DNA of 35,213 nucleotides from Silene noctiflora (taxonomy: Eukaryota > Streptophyta > Magnoliopsida > Caryophyllales > Caryophyllaceae): the NCBI GenBank assembly GCA_009801015.1, contig VHZZ01002183.1:4602-39814 (forward strand), in the 5' to 3' direction. Every line of letters starts with the position of its first letter. The first letter of the stretch is position 1. The translations under genes were made by a program, and so were the position numbers. A model generated the notes under the pieces. It was given only the letters and a program-made list of their open reading frames with translations. It searched no databases and had not been told where the DNA came from. Shown in pieces: positions 12,405 through 23,327 of the stretch.

Positions 12405-12609
12405 GTAGAATAACATCACTAGTTAAAAAAAAAAGTGAAAACCATGTGGACAGCGTATGTTTAGCTCCCTCGTAGAATTTGCGCAAAGCAAAAGCGTATG
12501 TTTAGCTCCCTCGGAAAAATTGAGTGTGTTCTGAACTATGTAATGATTTTTGTTTTGTTTACAGAGTGCACCTGCTTCAACGGCATCTGCATCACGACCA
12601 CGCTTATAG
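3680..12609 (+). CDS. AIM1: Peroxisomal fatty acid beta-oxidation multifunctional protein, AIM1 type (2-enoyl-CoA hydratase / L-3-hydroxyacyl-CoA dehydrogenase)
   Basis: Eighteen GT-AG exons join in frame to 724 residues: 3680-3773, 4674-4745, 6168-6230, 6371-6427, 6536-6603, 6895-6976, 7105-7160, 8116-8418, 8512-8598, 8871-9045, 9298-9419, 9578-9741, 10646-10900, 11221-11342, 11440-11561, 11649-11797, 12095-12233, 12565-12609. The protein hydrates 2-trans-enoyl-CoA and oxidises L-3-hydroxyacyl-CoA in the peroxisome. The N-terminal crotonase domain (about 8-290) has [10 protein letters not shown] and [18 protein letters not shown], with the paired glutamates at about 115 and 135. The dehydrogenase NAD fold starts at [12 protein letters not shown] (311-322); the catalytic pair is H445 in GAHFFSPAH and E457. 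The last residues, RPRL, give a PRL peroxisome signal. The [13 protein letters not shown] block and overall length favour AIM1 over MFP2. In the family, AIM1 loss affects inflorescence development and jasmonate/benzoate synthesis. All exons are intact. The start ATG is the first in frame and matches the family's N-terminus. Confidence 0.96.
3820..4670 (+). repeat. Degenerate ~95-120 bp tandem repeat filling AIM1 intron 1
   Basis: A motif of the form GTAGTAGTATTTTGCGATTAG followed by a TTTGTCGGTGATTAGTTTTGATTTG-like block recurs, with GTAGTAG-type anchors at about 3948, 4061, 4178 and 4271 and weaker ones near 4371, 4490 and 4600. A first version starts near 3831. Spacing is 93-120 bp. The two central copies (about 3900-4130) are most alike. 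It lies wholly within the first intron (3774-4673) and has no coding potential. Confidence 0.75.
4746..6167 (+). other. AIM1 intron 2 (1.4 kb)
   Basis: This is the longest AIM1 intron, bounded by a GTACGC donor and a TTCAG acceptor. It contains a LINE tail at 5141-5364. The remainder is AT-rich and shows no conserved coding signal; short open frames such as that near 5625-5825 have no recognisable content. Confidence 0.8.
5141..5364 (+). mobile_element. 5'-truncated RTE-type LINE 3' tail
   Basis: The segment ends with CATGTCAGCCCACCCC, AATCATTTTGGGATTAAGGC and a short (GTT)n run. A matching stretch closes the larger LINE relic near 23423-23733. It also shares TTACTTTTAAGGTAT and CTTTTTCTATATTTTTG with that copy. 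Only the 3' untranslated end is present, as expected of 5' truncation during target-primed reverse transcription. It lies in AIM1 intron 2 in the sense orientation. Confidence 0.8.
12365..12401 (+). repeat. 37-base A homopolymer in the last AIM1 intron
   Basis: A run of 37 A residues lies between AIM1 exons 17 and 18. It is followed by A-rich sequence and by a direct repeat (12452-12472 and 12493-12513). It may be a retroposon tail or a slippage-prone microsatellite. The exact length is doubtful because long homopolymers are often mis-sequenced. Confidence 0.85.
12452..12513 (+). repeat. 21-bp direct repeat in the last AIM1 intron
   Basis: AGCGTATGTTTAGCTCCCTC(G) occurs at 12452-12472 and again at 12493-12513, a period of 41 bp. 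The neighbouring CTCGTAGAAT also occurs twice (about 12402 and 12470). The repeat sits between the A tract and the final 45-nt exon. Confidence 0.85.
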
Positions 12610-13870
12610 AGGGGAATGTTAACAGCCATCAGAAAACTTTCACCTTAGATCGACTGGTGATTCAAAGAAGTATGCATCACCATTTACATTGGAATATGAT
12701 ACATTTTCACAGCAAATAGAATAAGTTTCCAGATGAAACGGACTTTAGATGTTGAATTACTATGCTAGGAATTTCATGAACAATCGAAAAGTTCGATGAG
12801 AATATCAATAAGATGATGCAAACATTTATGTTCCCAATTTTCAAGGCGCATATATGGTGTACAATTTCATTTGTGCTGATTGAGTTTAATTCAAGGCGGC
12901 CATGATATACACGATAGATACTCATCGTGATGCTATGGTTTGATCCCAAATTAACTTAAAAGACTTAATCCTGAATCCACCACAGGGTTCTCAAACAAGT
13001 GCGATGACAAATATTTTGTTAATGACCAATTTTTTCATTACCATAAAATTCTCTCACTGCTGTCACCGGCAATCACCGCATCAATTATATTCAAATTCCG
13101 TAATGATGGATGAATAATCTGATACGCAAGATTTGCTTTACAATTAGACTTGTAGATAGAGCTGACATCTAAGGATGATAAATTTAGACGAACATATGTC
13201 CCCCGCAACCGAGCTATACTTCTGGAAATTTAACTAGCAAGATACACACTTTCAAAAATCTACCTTTTTCAAAATCAGAAATAGACGAGCTTCTCTCATC
13301 GTATAAACGTATTCCAAGTACTAAGCATGGAACCTGCTGCAAATGCACAATCCAAACGAGATCCGGACTTGAACATGATGCATGCCTTTATTAGGGGGAA
13401 GGGATGAAATTGACAATGCCTATATAAGATGCTTGCTAGAATTCTATTACAAGCTCAAACCTCCTGTAAGGGAGCCTAAAGCATAAATATTTTCTACAGC
13501 TTAGCATTAAATTAAAATGACTGGGAAGAAAACACCGGTATCTGGTAATACAAGATACCAATGCTTTGTATACAAACCCGTCACTTGAGATCTTTTGAAC
13601 AACTCTTGCAGTGAAGACTGATCTTAAGCTACACTGACAGCCTAAAAAATCACTAATATTTGTAGATCTATAAAAATGGGGAATTAGTGACTGCTTTAGT
13701 GAAGTAATTATGCAGAAGTGTCATAATCCCGAATCACCACGAAGCTTCACTTGTCATAGCATTCTTTCCTATAAAATACTTCTAGATGCTTGGTTTTGAA
13801 ACATCTTTTCCAGATGAGGGTGGATTTCGGGGGATGATGTTGGTTGGAACAGCCGTAATGGTGGCTCCAA
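12610..13870. other. Intergenic region between convergent AIM1 and CXC genes
   Basis: The 1.26 kb between the two stop codons should hold both 3' untranslated regions. For the minus-strand gene an AATAAA-type signal is read at about 13392-13387. For AIM1 only weaker variants such as AATAAG (near 12720 and 12808) are seen. I find no additional gene. Confidence 0.6.
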
Positions 13871-16800
13871 TCATGGCTGGAGTCCTGTTAGGCACTGGGA
13901 CGATAGGTTTGATTGCACCATTGTATAAGGATTCTTGTTGGTTGAAACTCTCAGTTCTCGGCCTAGCAGTCCCATTGACAGTTGCTTGATGGCTGACAGA
14001 ATCTGACCTTGATAAGGAAAAACATTTTGTTTCTGTACAGAGTAGACACATGAAATCGTCAAAGTGTTAAGAAGTCATACCTTATAAAAGTTAAGAAAAG
14101 GCACAGGGAACATCATGCTCAATGAGGCGGTCCTCGTACTAGTTGTAGTATTAATAAAAACACAGATATCATATAGATAATAAGCCAATTCATTTGTGCG
14201 TGTTTTTTTTTTGGGTTTAAAGGGGACACGATGACAGTTGCTGGCAATGATGTCCGAACCTAAGTCATGAGTACCACCACTCAATGATTTTACAAGCTAG
14301 CTACCAATTGCTAAGCCATACATTAGTTCCATGAATCAATTTAAGAAATATGTAAACTATGAACTTCTAGAAACATATTTGAACTGCTCACCGAAATAGG
14401 ATACTCCGTCCCTTTTCAAAAGAAGGGGGCCAAAGAAAGAAAAAATGAAAGAAAGAGGAATGCTACTTAGTGAATTTTGTTAAAAAAAAACTTGCCACTC
14501 TTGTTGAAAGCAAATTGACCATAACATTATATCAAAGGAACGATTTCACAAGTTATAACATGTTTCTGCAAGAATAAGTGCCACTCCATAAATAGCAATT
14601 GTAAGTCCTGATCAAACCGAATAGCCTATTGTATCATTGTCTTCCTATACCTCGTGAATATTTAAAACCTAAGATAGATTTTCTTTTTAAAAAGGCAACC
14701 TCCAAAAATTGGAAAGGAAAACTCATCCCTAGCAAATTGTTTGAAAGAATGGCAAACACCTTAACTAAAAATTGGAAAGGCACCAATTTACATACGCTGA
14801 AAGTCAAGGTCCCCAATTCAATAGTTTAAAAGACTGGAAAGTGAACGCACAAACATCAAATTTACTTGAAAGAATGGCAAACACCTTAACTAAAAATAGG
14901 ATATATTTCTATTGTGATTAGAGTTGCATTTCCAAAGCTGCCGAAGACTCCATATTTTGGGTCCATGGTTATGATTAAATAGAGTGAAATGGCTCGTGAA
15001 ACTGGTTGCACTTCTTTTTATTTTGAAGCAGCAATCATTTGATGAACTTCTCAATGCAATTTTCATTTTAGGTCATACCTTTTATGTCAGTCGCTAACAC
15101 AGGGGAAAGGTTGTACACATTTTACCCCCACCCCACCCCACAATTTACAGCAGCAGTCGAGGCACTAAGGTAATGTTATAATGATACCGTGATTAGAGAT
15201 TGAAATCTTGGTAAGAATATCTTAGACTGAGACTCACCTTTAAGTTCTCCATACGTGATAATCCTGTTGAGACAATCCCGAAACTTTGTTAATACAATTC
15301 TCTCTTGTTCGGCGTACACCTCTATGTCAGTCGAGCTCTGCTCTGGCAATTGAGGAGACTCATGGACATGATTGGCCAACCCATCAAGGGACTCAGATGT
15401 CATGAACATAGTATCTTCTTCATCACACCTCAAAGCTAACGTTAAAGGTGACATTGGCCGAGATCTTGATACATCATTACCATCTACATTAGAGTCGTCA
15501 AGACCTGTCTTGTCAGTATCATTCGCACCGGAAAAATCGCCAGGTTCAGCCTTGAGATCCGTTTCACCTTGATTCTGTAACCTTTCCTGACTTGAGGACG
15601 TGTTTGCAGTTTCTAGTCCATCTTCTGCCCGTTTTTCATTGGCGTTTCTAGTTTCTGCAAAAGATCAATCTAGTAACTGTAAGTAAATGGAAGCCCATAA
15701 ATAAGGAGAAATTGGCTAATAAAGCCTGTCGGTGCATACAAATTAGCAGATAGGGAAGACTAGAAAAAGCTCAATTGTAATAAGATAAAAGTAAATCAAA
15801 TGAAATCTTGACTAATCTTACTTTCAAAGATTCAATAGAGTGATCAACAGTTTTAACATTAGAATTAAAGGTCAACATAACTGGCAACTGGATATCATCT
15901 TTGTTGTGATCAACAACAATTGCCAACAGAGTAGCATCTTCATGCTCACATAATAGGAAGGATTTACCGTGGAAATGCCAACACACATGACACATACATA
16001 AACTCTGAAAAAAAAAAAAAAAAAAAGAAAGGGAACTATCAATTCCTACATAGAACATGTACATGATATGGTGTGAGGAGCCACACACAAATACCAAATA
16101 TACAAATAGGCTGAACCACCCACCGCCAAGAGTTGTAGACATGTAAATCATGATAAACTGTTGCTTACCCAGTGACGACAAATACGAGCGAGTACAAATC
16201 AGGAGGCCACACATAAGTAGCTGCCACAAAAACATGCAAACTAAATATATTTATTGCCTACAATCACTTGAACCATTATACTAATTTCCAATTACCATCT
16301 CTTTCTTTTCAATCCTTTCAGTCCAATAAAAAAAAGTCCTTGTGTCTTAAGTACCAAGGCTAAAGCTGCAAACATGTTGAGCACTGCTTACACCAACTAT
16401 CATGACTTGTAATTGTAAAATGGACAAATTTTGAAATATCAATGTCTATTTCCTTTAACCCCTTCCAGTATTACACTTCCTCCATAAAGGCAATGACATG
16501 GTACATGATATAAAAGTATAAATAACCTGTTACATAATTGTCAAAAACAGTTAGTTGAATACCGTTTCTGATGGCAGCAAGTAGCATTACACTGGCACAA
16601 AAATGTTGGTTCAATATTCGAGTGGCTATTTAACCTCTTGAGCCGGAAGGGTTTTGTTCTTGGATAACAATTTTACGAATTTAATCAATGTCACAGTGGG
16701 ATGACAGAAAGCATGATACTATACATGTCCTAGATTTCTGGTAAAAAAAAAAAAGGAAGCCATTAAAATTCACTTCTTTTCGCATTCATGAGTTTGCGGT

Positions 16801-19800
16801 GATCAACTATCAAATTAGAATGCCAAGCCAAGGCTGCTAAATAACATATTACGGAATTATAGGACAATAATAAATATTGGATAATCATAAATTCAAATCA
16901 ACTTCTACCTGCAATCGTCTTAGCAGCTTCTTCTGATAACACTACCAAAACAGAGCAGAGCTCTTTCACATCATGCGGTTGTATGATGTCAGCTAAGAGA
17001 GACCTACATTTGTAATATACAGGTTAATAAGTCCAAAATATTGACATCAAAGACGGCATGCATCACGAGCTCTCACCTATGTTTATGTTACTCTGAGTTC
17101 ATGACTCTTCGTGTTACATTATTACCTAGGGTAACTGTGATAGACACTAGGACATGGTTGACACGTGTTTTAAGCTTATGAACGAGAGTGTATCTTAATA
17201 AAAAGCCGGGTCCAATACTTTGGATACCCACCATGTGTTGATTACTTTTAAACACTGGAGTATGAGTAACATAGGGGGTAAGGAAGTAGGATATACGCAG
17301 ACTTAGCCTTTTTATGTTTCTTTACACTCAACTTAAAGAGATTGACTTAAATGCAAAGATTTTAGTGACTAGTGAGACATTTTGCTTTATTTCTTGATAT
17401 TCCAAAGCCAAAGGCAATCCCATTCATTGCAATAAAATAATTTTAAAATGACCGTCTTAGCAATATAGTCTAACAGCATTCTGACTTCCTAAAGTAACAC
17501 GAACATACCTGTACGTGAACTTTGAAGCACCTAGAGAGGCTGAATTAGTAGCCCGGGTAGCAGGACCAGAAGATACTGCAGAGGGCGCTGACGGTCTGAT
17601 ATGATTGGCCTAACAAACATATCGTTCCTTGTGAGAGTATAATCAAATAAAAGTCTTGACAGCCAATCTAGGTGACGCATTGAAGAAGATAAAAAAAAAG
17701 TCAACAGAAACGGAAAATATGCAACCACCCAGGCCTAGAGGGGTAAATAAGTCATATTTTGACTTATTATGCTTACTGCCTGGTGTGTGTGCAACAACAT
17801 GTAGCCATTCGAGGTAGGATAGTCGAATTGTCCAAAATCTAAAATTTGAGTTACCTGATGAAACTGTCCACCTCTTGAAACTGAAGGATCCTTAGATGAA
17901 GGTCCAAAGAAGAGTTCTTGGCCCTTCCTTTTCCTGGAATTTGGCGTAGATATGAAACCAGATGACCCAATAGCTCCAGTGATAGCAGCATTTGCTGCCT
18001 GCTGCTCATACGTTAGGTTATTTCCAGGATCTCCATGGAAAAGAGCTTGTCGTTCTTCACTTCCTTCGAAGTTCTTGCAGTCAATACATTTACAGTTTTC
18101 AGAGCATAAAATATTGGCTTGAAAACACTCGCAATACTTCTTTAAACATCCTGATTTTTTGCAATGGCATCCCTTGTTGTGCTTTCCCACTATAACTTCT
18201 CCAGCCTCTTCCTGTGTGAAAAATGATTGATTGGAATAAATGCTATATTGTCGTTTTTCAATTAAGTCTATATAGCCATAATCGTATATTGCATGCCTGA
18301 CACGTCCAAATTGCATTTTGCACGCAATTTCAGAATCAGCATCAATAAAGCGTGTGAAGAATGAATTATTAATTCTGAAGGTTGTCATGTACACATAAGT
18401 GGCGTAAATCTAACCAATATCATTACTCATACAATTGGTAAGAATGGTACCCTCTTCTGTTTACAAAATTCTACTCCCCACTATTCATTGGAAATGCTAA
18501 ATTTTACAAAATTCTCCTCAACATATTTTGACAATTGTAGCAATTCCAATGAGTAGGAGGGTACCTACTCTGGCAACCGCAGCAGCCGGATTTACAGGTG
18601 GCAAAATTTGATTGTCAAATAAACTCAGAATTTTAATTGCTAGAAAAGAATAAAGGCAAAAATAGTGAAGTTTGAAAGAGACTAGGTCACAACTCACAAG
18701 GCTAGGGAGTTCCCCGCCTCTAAAAGTACGAGAGCAATATTGTGGAACAAACAACTGATCGATTTTCAGGAGAAGGCTCACAAGGGCAATCAAGACAAAT
18801 AAAGGAGGAATTTCACTGCATATAAAGATCACTAATTGCATTAACATGATAGGGATTAAGCTTGCTCTGTAAGTTTTTTTTAAAAGATCATTTCACAGCA
18901 TATAAGGGACATGTTAGTAAATCGTTCACCAACCAAATTTACTGACCAGAAAAAACTTTATAAACCGCACTTAGCCACTTAGGCAACTGTACTATAACAA
19001 ATGGTCTGGCATAACAGGAGCTCAGGGATTTTCCAAATATTTATCTTTTGGCTATCAGACAAGTTTTAGGGTGTGTTTGGATAGCAAAAGTGGAGGGAAA
19101 GGGAGGGGAGGTGAAAGGTGGGAAGGGAAAGAGAGGGAAGGGGAGAGGAGTGGGAATGGAGAGTGGGTGTTTGGATACAATTTCCCTCCAACACTTTTCT
19201 ATTGTGAAGAGATTTTAATTTGGCTTGGAGGAGGGAAAATGGATCCCTCCAAATCCCTCTCCCCTTATTTGCTATCCAAACAATGGGTTGTGAATCCCCT
19301 GCTCTCCCTCCCTTTCCTTTCTCTCCAAATCCCTCCATCCAAACACACCCTTAATGTTCTCAAGTATAAGTCAGGCTAAATTAGAATATGAAATTTAAGC
19401 AGAAGTTTTCAGAACTTCACTTTACAGTGCATCATTGTAAATTATACATATGATAGACTTAAAGAATCCATTTTTCCGCTGAGTGAATTATGTTTTAGAT
19501 TACAACATCCATAATATGTGTTAGACTTAGACCACAAAGTTGACTCACCACATTACTAAACATTGAGAAGACAAGTGAATGCAAACAATGAGTTGTACAT
19601 ACCCTAGTTTCTCTAGTGCCATGTGGACTGTTTGCTATTTTCGGCCTGAATGCATTTGGGTTACGTTCTAAGGTAGCTTCAACAGCTTCTCTTCGAGCAG
19701 CCTCATTCTCAACATTGTTACAGCAATTATTACAGTTGCATCCATCACAGTAGACTCCAGAAGCAAAGCACTCACAATATCTGCACATGGCAAACAAGTC

Positions 19801-21646
19801 CTCAATGCTTGATGAATATAGCAGTGTAGCCTCTAAGTTAAAAAGCTTTGGAAACATGTGAAAATTAAGCCAACAGGCGCATATTGCACAAATCGTATAA
19901 GACTGGTGCCACTAATAAAAATGGACTAATGAAAAGATCCACCCTGCACCTCATTTAGGAAATGAGAAAAAATGCAATCTGCCTATACATTCTAGCAAGC
20001 ATAAATGTCAGCAAATATGGTAATTGTATATTAGCAAAGATTGTTGACTCCACTTCTAAGCTGTGAAATGTGAAAGGAATCCAAGATCTTCCCTTTAGAT
20101 ATTTAACATCTACTTTCACAAGACTTAACATTTTAAAAAAGCAAACAAACTAACACAAGGCTTCCTTTGTGGACATCCTTGTACATGCATTCATGTCCTT
20201 CCTCATATATCCATGACATGTCACATAAACGACAGGCACCTATCTATTTAAGTAGAGAAGCTCCTAACCTCCTATAGCATACCTTTCCAAGCTAATTAAA
20301 AATAACCAAGATCAAAGTATTGGTGACAAACTTACAACTTTAGGCATCGCGAATGTTTGCAGTTACATTGTTTCTGTCTCTTTGGAGTACCATCTTTGGC
20401 ATCAACATTGGATCTTGGCCGTCCTCGTGGAGACTCTGGCTTTCTGAAACATAAATTTCACACTCATTTCCCATTCGTCATGCGACTTGATCACTGAGGC
20501 GGGATACAACATATACTTGGAAAGTAGGCATACAATAAACAGATGGAAAAAAGCAAAAGAAAAAAGTTGATTCATGATATTCATGTAGGAACCTGTGGCG
20601 TTTAAGGCATTTACATACACCCCAAATTGACATCACAAAAATATGCATCTGCTTGATTATTACATCATTTCCACAATTCAAACTTCCCAAACAAAGACAC
20701 ACACATAAACAGCATGTTCAAGAGAAATGAAACCTCAAGTGTAATGAACACAAGGGAAAACACAGCAAAAATAAACTACAGAAAGCAATTTACTAGGACA
20801 AACTATCATAGCTTAGTTTAAAATAGAGCGCTTGAGGCACGCTTAAACCTAACATTCAATAAGGCACTATATAGAACGCCTTATGTACTTTGTATAAACC
20901 GTGCAACTAGCGACTTAGTGAGGCGTAGAGCTATGCAACTTCCATATCCTTTTTCTCCTAGCTCTTTCATTACGCCTTTTTTTGCCCGATTATCCTAACT
21001 TCTAGTCATTTACATATTAGCTCGATTAACAATCCAAAATACGTATTGTTGAACAAGATATTATTTTGAAAATGCAAATTTGTTGGCAAAAACAATGTGC
21101 GTCGTGTCTAAGCCCTTACCACCTCACCACTCCTCGCGTCTTTAAAACTAAGAACTATTCTGCGCCATGCCAAACTAAACAAAAATTCAGGCACAAGCAA
21201 CCACTACAGAAACAAGATAACAGCACAACTTGAAAACCAAACAAATAAAGAATCGAAATTTGAATAAACTCATACAAAGGTCGCATTGCAGGGTGAACCA
21301 CCATTGGAGCCACCACCGGCGGCTGCACTGTCCCACTCAACGCCACTGTCATCGGCTGCTGTGGCGGAAATACTGGCATCATAGCCATCGGTCTTGGCTG
21401 CGGTTGCGGTGGTGGTGGCGGCGGAGTCGGAGCTGGTAGCGTGGCAAGAATCCGCGGCGGCGGCGGTGGTTGAGCTGATGATATGGCAAGCTGAGGCGGC
21501 TGAGACGATGACGTTGTAGCCGCCGGAGATGACGTGACCGCAGTTGTTGTTGCGGTTGCGGCATTGAAATCGAGCTGTCTGGCGAGCTTCTTGGCCGGTA
21601 AATCCGACGGCGTCGTAGAATTCCCGCCATTTTCTCTCTCCTCCAT
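13871..21646 (-). CDS. TCX5: TSO1/tesmin-like CXC domain protein, TCX5/TCX6 type (DREAM-complex DNA-binding subunit)
   Basis: Eight exons on the minus strand join in frame to 587 residues: 21646-21276, 20443-20336, 19780-19603, 18211-17855, 17609-17509, 17003-16909, 15654-15238, 14007-13871, all with GT-AG borders. Residues 1-123 are proline/alanine-rich after a KLARQLDF motif. CXC domain 1 (about 149-190) begins [20 protein letters not shown]. The linker [10 protein letters not shown] (199-208) is the family hallmark. CXC domain 2 (about 233-275) begins [21 protein letters not shown] basic SRKRKGQ near 310 may be a nuclear signal, and a conserved [19 protein letters not shown] helix lies near the C-terminus. 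CXC proteins are LIN54 homologues that bind TTYGAA (CHR) sites through zinc-chelating cysteines. Arabidopsis TCX5/6 repress DNA methylation and cell-cycle genes in DREAM. All cysteines of both domains appear present and no break is seen. TCX6 is the alternative name; synteny favours TCX5. Confidence 0.93.
15096..15180. repeat. Possible SINE-like relic in a CXC-gene intron
   Basis: GGGGAAAGGTTGTACACATT followed by TTACCCCCACCCCACCCC resembles the G-rich 'GTAAGG...GTACA...TTACCCCC' segment common in dicot SINE-like repeats. It lies in the intron between exons 15238-15654 and 13871-14007. There is no tRNA-like head that I can recognise, so the call is weak. Confidence 0.25.
19069..19350. mobile_element. 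Tourist-like (PIF/Harbinger) MITE in the third intron of the CXC gene
   Basis: A 282-bp element with terminal inverted repeats: left GGGTGTGTTTGGATAGCAAA, right the reverse complement of GGGTGTGTTTGGATGGAGGG. It is flanked on both sides by TTA (19066-19068 and 19351-19353), the 3-bp target duplication of PIF/Harbinger elements. The interior is purine-rich on one side and pyrimidine-rich on the other, so it could fold into a long hairpin. It has no transposase. It lies in the intron between exons 19603-19780 and 17855-18211. Confidence 0.88.
20818..20945. repeat. Possible repeat relic with GCGCTTGAGGCACGC motif
   Basis: The stretch has GCGCTTGAGGCACGCTTAAA, then AAGGCACTATATAGAACGCC and GTGAGGCGTAGAGC. 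Such GAGGCGC/AAGCGC-type strings recur in dispersed plant repeats. It lies in intron 1 of the CXC gene. Boundaries and class are uncertain. Confidence 0.25.
21620..21627 (+). promoter_or_regulatory. E2F-like site at the CXC gene start
   Basis: ATTCCCGC matches the E2F consensus WTTSSCSS. It overlaps codons 7-9 of the CXC gene. A lone match inside coding sequence could be coincidence, but it lies beside several CHR-like sites. Confidence 0.3.
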
Positions 21647-22264
21647 TATCTAACACACTTCAATTCAATCAAAAATTGCGAAAAAATCAACAACGAAAAA
21701 TTCGAAAATTTTCACTGTTTCAAATTCAAACACTAAAAAAAAAACCTCAAATTAACAGAATCCGAGCTAAAATCAAGTGATTTCTGAGTCGAATAACAAC
21801 GAAATTCACACTTTCGAAATCAAATTGACACGAAAAACTCTGAAAACACCGCCAATTTCACTCTCGATTTGCCTCAAATTTTCGAATTAATTCAAAAAAA
21901 AAAACGCAAATCACTTAAAAAAAAAAAAAAAGAAAGGCGTAAGACAAGAATCGGACGAAGTGGCGATGTTGGAGAAAAAGAGAAAGAAAAGATAGGGATT
22001 TGATGAGGAGAAAAACAGGAAGAATGAAGAGAGAGAAGAAAGAAAAGGGGTTTGGTTTTGGTTAGAGTATGCGTTTTGTAATTGTTGTTGTTGTTGTTTC
22101 TCCCTCTCAAGTCTCAAGTTTCAGAGGTTTTTGAAATTGAATTCTTGAGGTGTAATTATTTTTTGATTTTGACGGTCAGATTCGTTTTTGTGACTAATCT
22201 AACGCTTTTTATTTGATTGGGTTTCATCCTACGGTTTATGTTTCCGTATTTGCTTTTCTTCTTC
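21647..22264 (-). promoter_or_regulatory. 5' leader and promoter region of the CXC gene
   Basis: Upstream of the ATG, the minus strand passes from AT-rich sequence into a CT-rich tract (about 22060-21930, GA-rich on the plus strand), typical of a plant 5' untranslated region or core promoter. There are A runs at 21892-21905 and 21917-21931 on the plus strand and a (GTT)n tract near 22083-22097. I cannot place a transcription start. Confidence 0.45.
21701..21896 (-). promoter_or_regulatory. Cluster of CHR-like TTYGAA sites upstream of the CXC gene
   Basis: TTCGAA occurs at 21701-21706, 21813-21818 and 21881-21886. The related TTTGAA (read on the minus strand) occurs at 21719-21724, 21725-21730 and 21891-21896. 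All lie 55-250 bp upstream of the ATG at 21646, in the 5' leader or core promoter. TTYGAA is the motif bound by LIN54/CXC domains, so the gene's own product could bind here. The sequences are seen; regulation is inferred. Confidence 0.4.
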
Positions 22265-22419
22265 ATCAGGATTGTAGATATGCCAATATAGAGACTTGGG
22301 TCGACTTACGTCCCTCCACTCGCGGATTTAGGGAACTACTACGGACTCTAACTTCTGCTGATTTAGGATCAACGGGATAATATACGGGCTCACTCCCATT
22401 GGAAAAATTTCTCATAACC

Positions 22420-23296
22420 ATTTTGGTGCATCAAGGTTGCGCTCTTAGTCCTTTTCTTTTTGCTATAATTATGGACGAGTTGACAAGGTCTATTTAGGAC
22501 GATATCCCTCGGTGTATGATGTTTGCGGATGATATTTTATTGATTGATGAGACGAAAGAAGGGGTTGAGAGGAAATTGGAATTGTGTGGAGGCATACTTT
22601 GGAGACTCGTGGGTTTAGGCTAAGTAGGAGTAAGACCGAGTATTTGAGGTGTCAGTTCACTAACGCGGCGTGGTCGAGATTGAGAGAGATGGGGAGTATT
22701 ATTTTCGATGGAAATGTTGTTGAAGAGTCAGATTTCTTTAGATATTTGGGATCTACTATTCAAAAAGATGGCGAGTTAGATGGAGATGTGACTCACAGAA
22801 TTAAAGCGGAATGGTTGAAATGAAAAATTGCTACAGAGTTTTTATGCGATAAAGATATGCCTCTTCGATTAAAGCGAAAATTCTATCGCACAACAATTAC
22901 TTTACGGCTCCGAGTTGGGCCGTGAAGCATTGCCACATTCAAAAGATGAGTGTGGCGGAGATGCATATGTTGAGGTGGATGTGTGGCAATACAAGGAAAG
23001 ATCGATTAAGAAATGAGGTGATTAAGGAAAAGGTGAAAGTGGCGCCAATAAAGGACAAGATGAAGGAAAAACGAGTAAGATGGTTTGGTCATGTGAGAAG
23101 AAGACCTATGAACGCACCAGTTAGGAGGCTCAAGACTTGGGGGACGGGAAAGGTAGCTAAGGGTAGGGGGAGACCAAAACAAACATGGCTGAGAGTGATA
23201 GAACACGATATGAGATTTCTCGGGTTTGAAGAGGGAATAATGTCGGAGAGGGCATAATGGAGGGAAATGACACATGTGATTTTTAGTACCTGCTAG

Positions 23297-23327
<31 letters not shown>

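Noticed and set aside
12872..13700. Possible extra gene between AIM1 and the CXC gene
   Set aside because: Only short, unrecognisable frames are present. The interval is adequately explained by two 3' untranslated regions.
15771..16235. 154-codon minus-strand open frame within an intron of the CXC gene
   Set aside because: It contains a translated homopolymer (FFFFFF), no family motif, and sits between well-supported exons at 16909-17003 and 15238-15654 whose phases join directly.
18518..18847. 109-codon hydrophobic minus-strand open frame
   Set aside because: It is intronic in the CXC gene, has no conserved motif, and is not needed to join exons in frame.
19066..19379. Open frames over the MITE
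   Set aside because: They arise from purine-rich inverted-repeat DNA and lie inside an intron; no coding content.
21230..21656. Long overlapping open frames on both strands over the first exon of the CXC gene
   Set aside because: They are shadows of a GC-rich, proline/alanine-coding exon. Only the minus frame starting at 21646 joins to the CXC exons and has family motifs.
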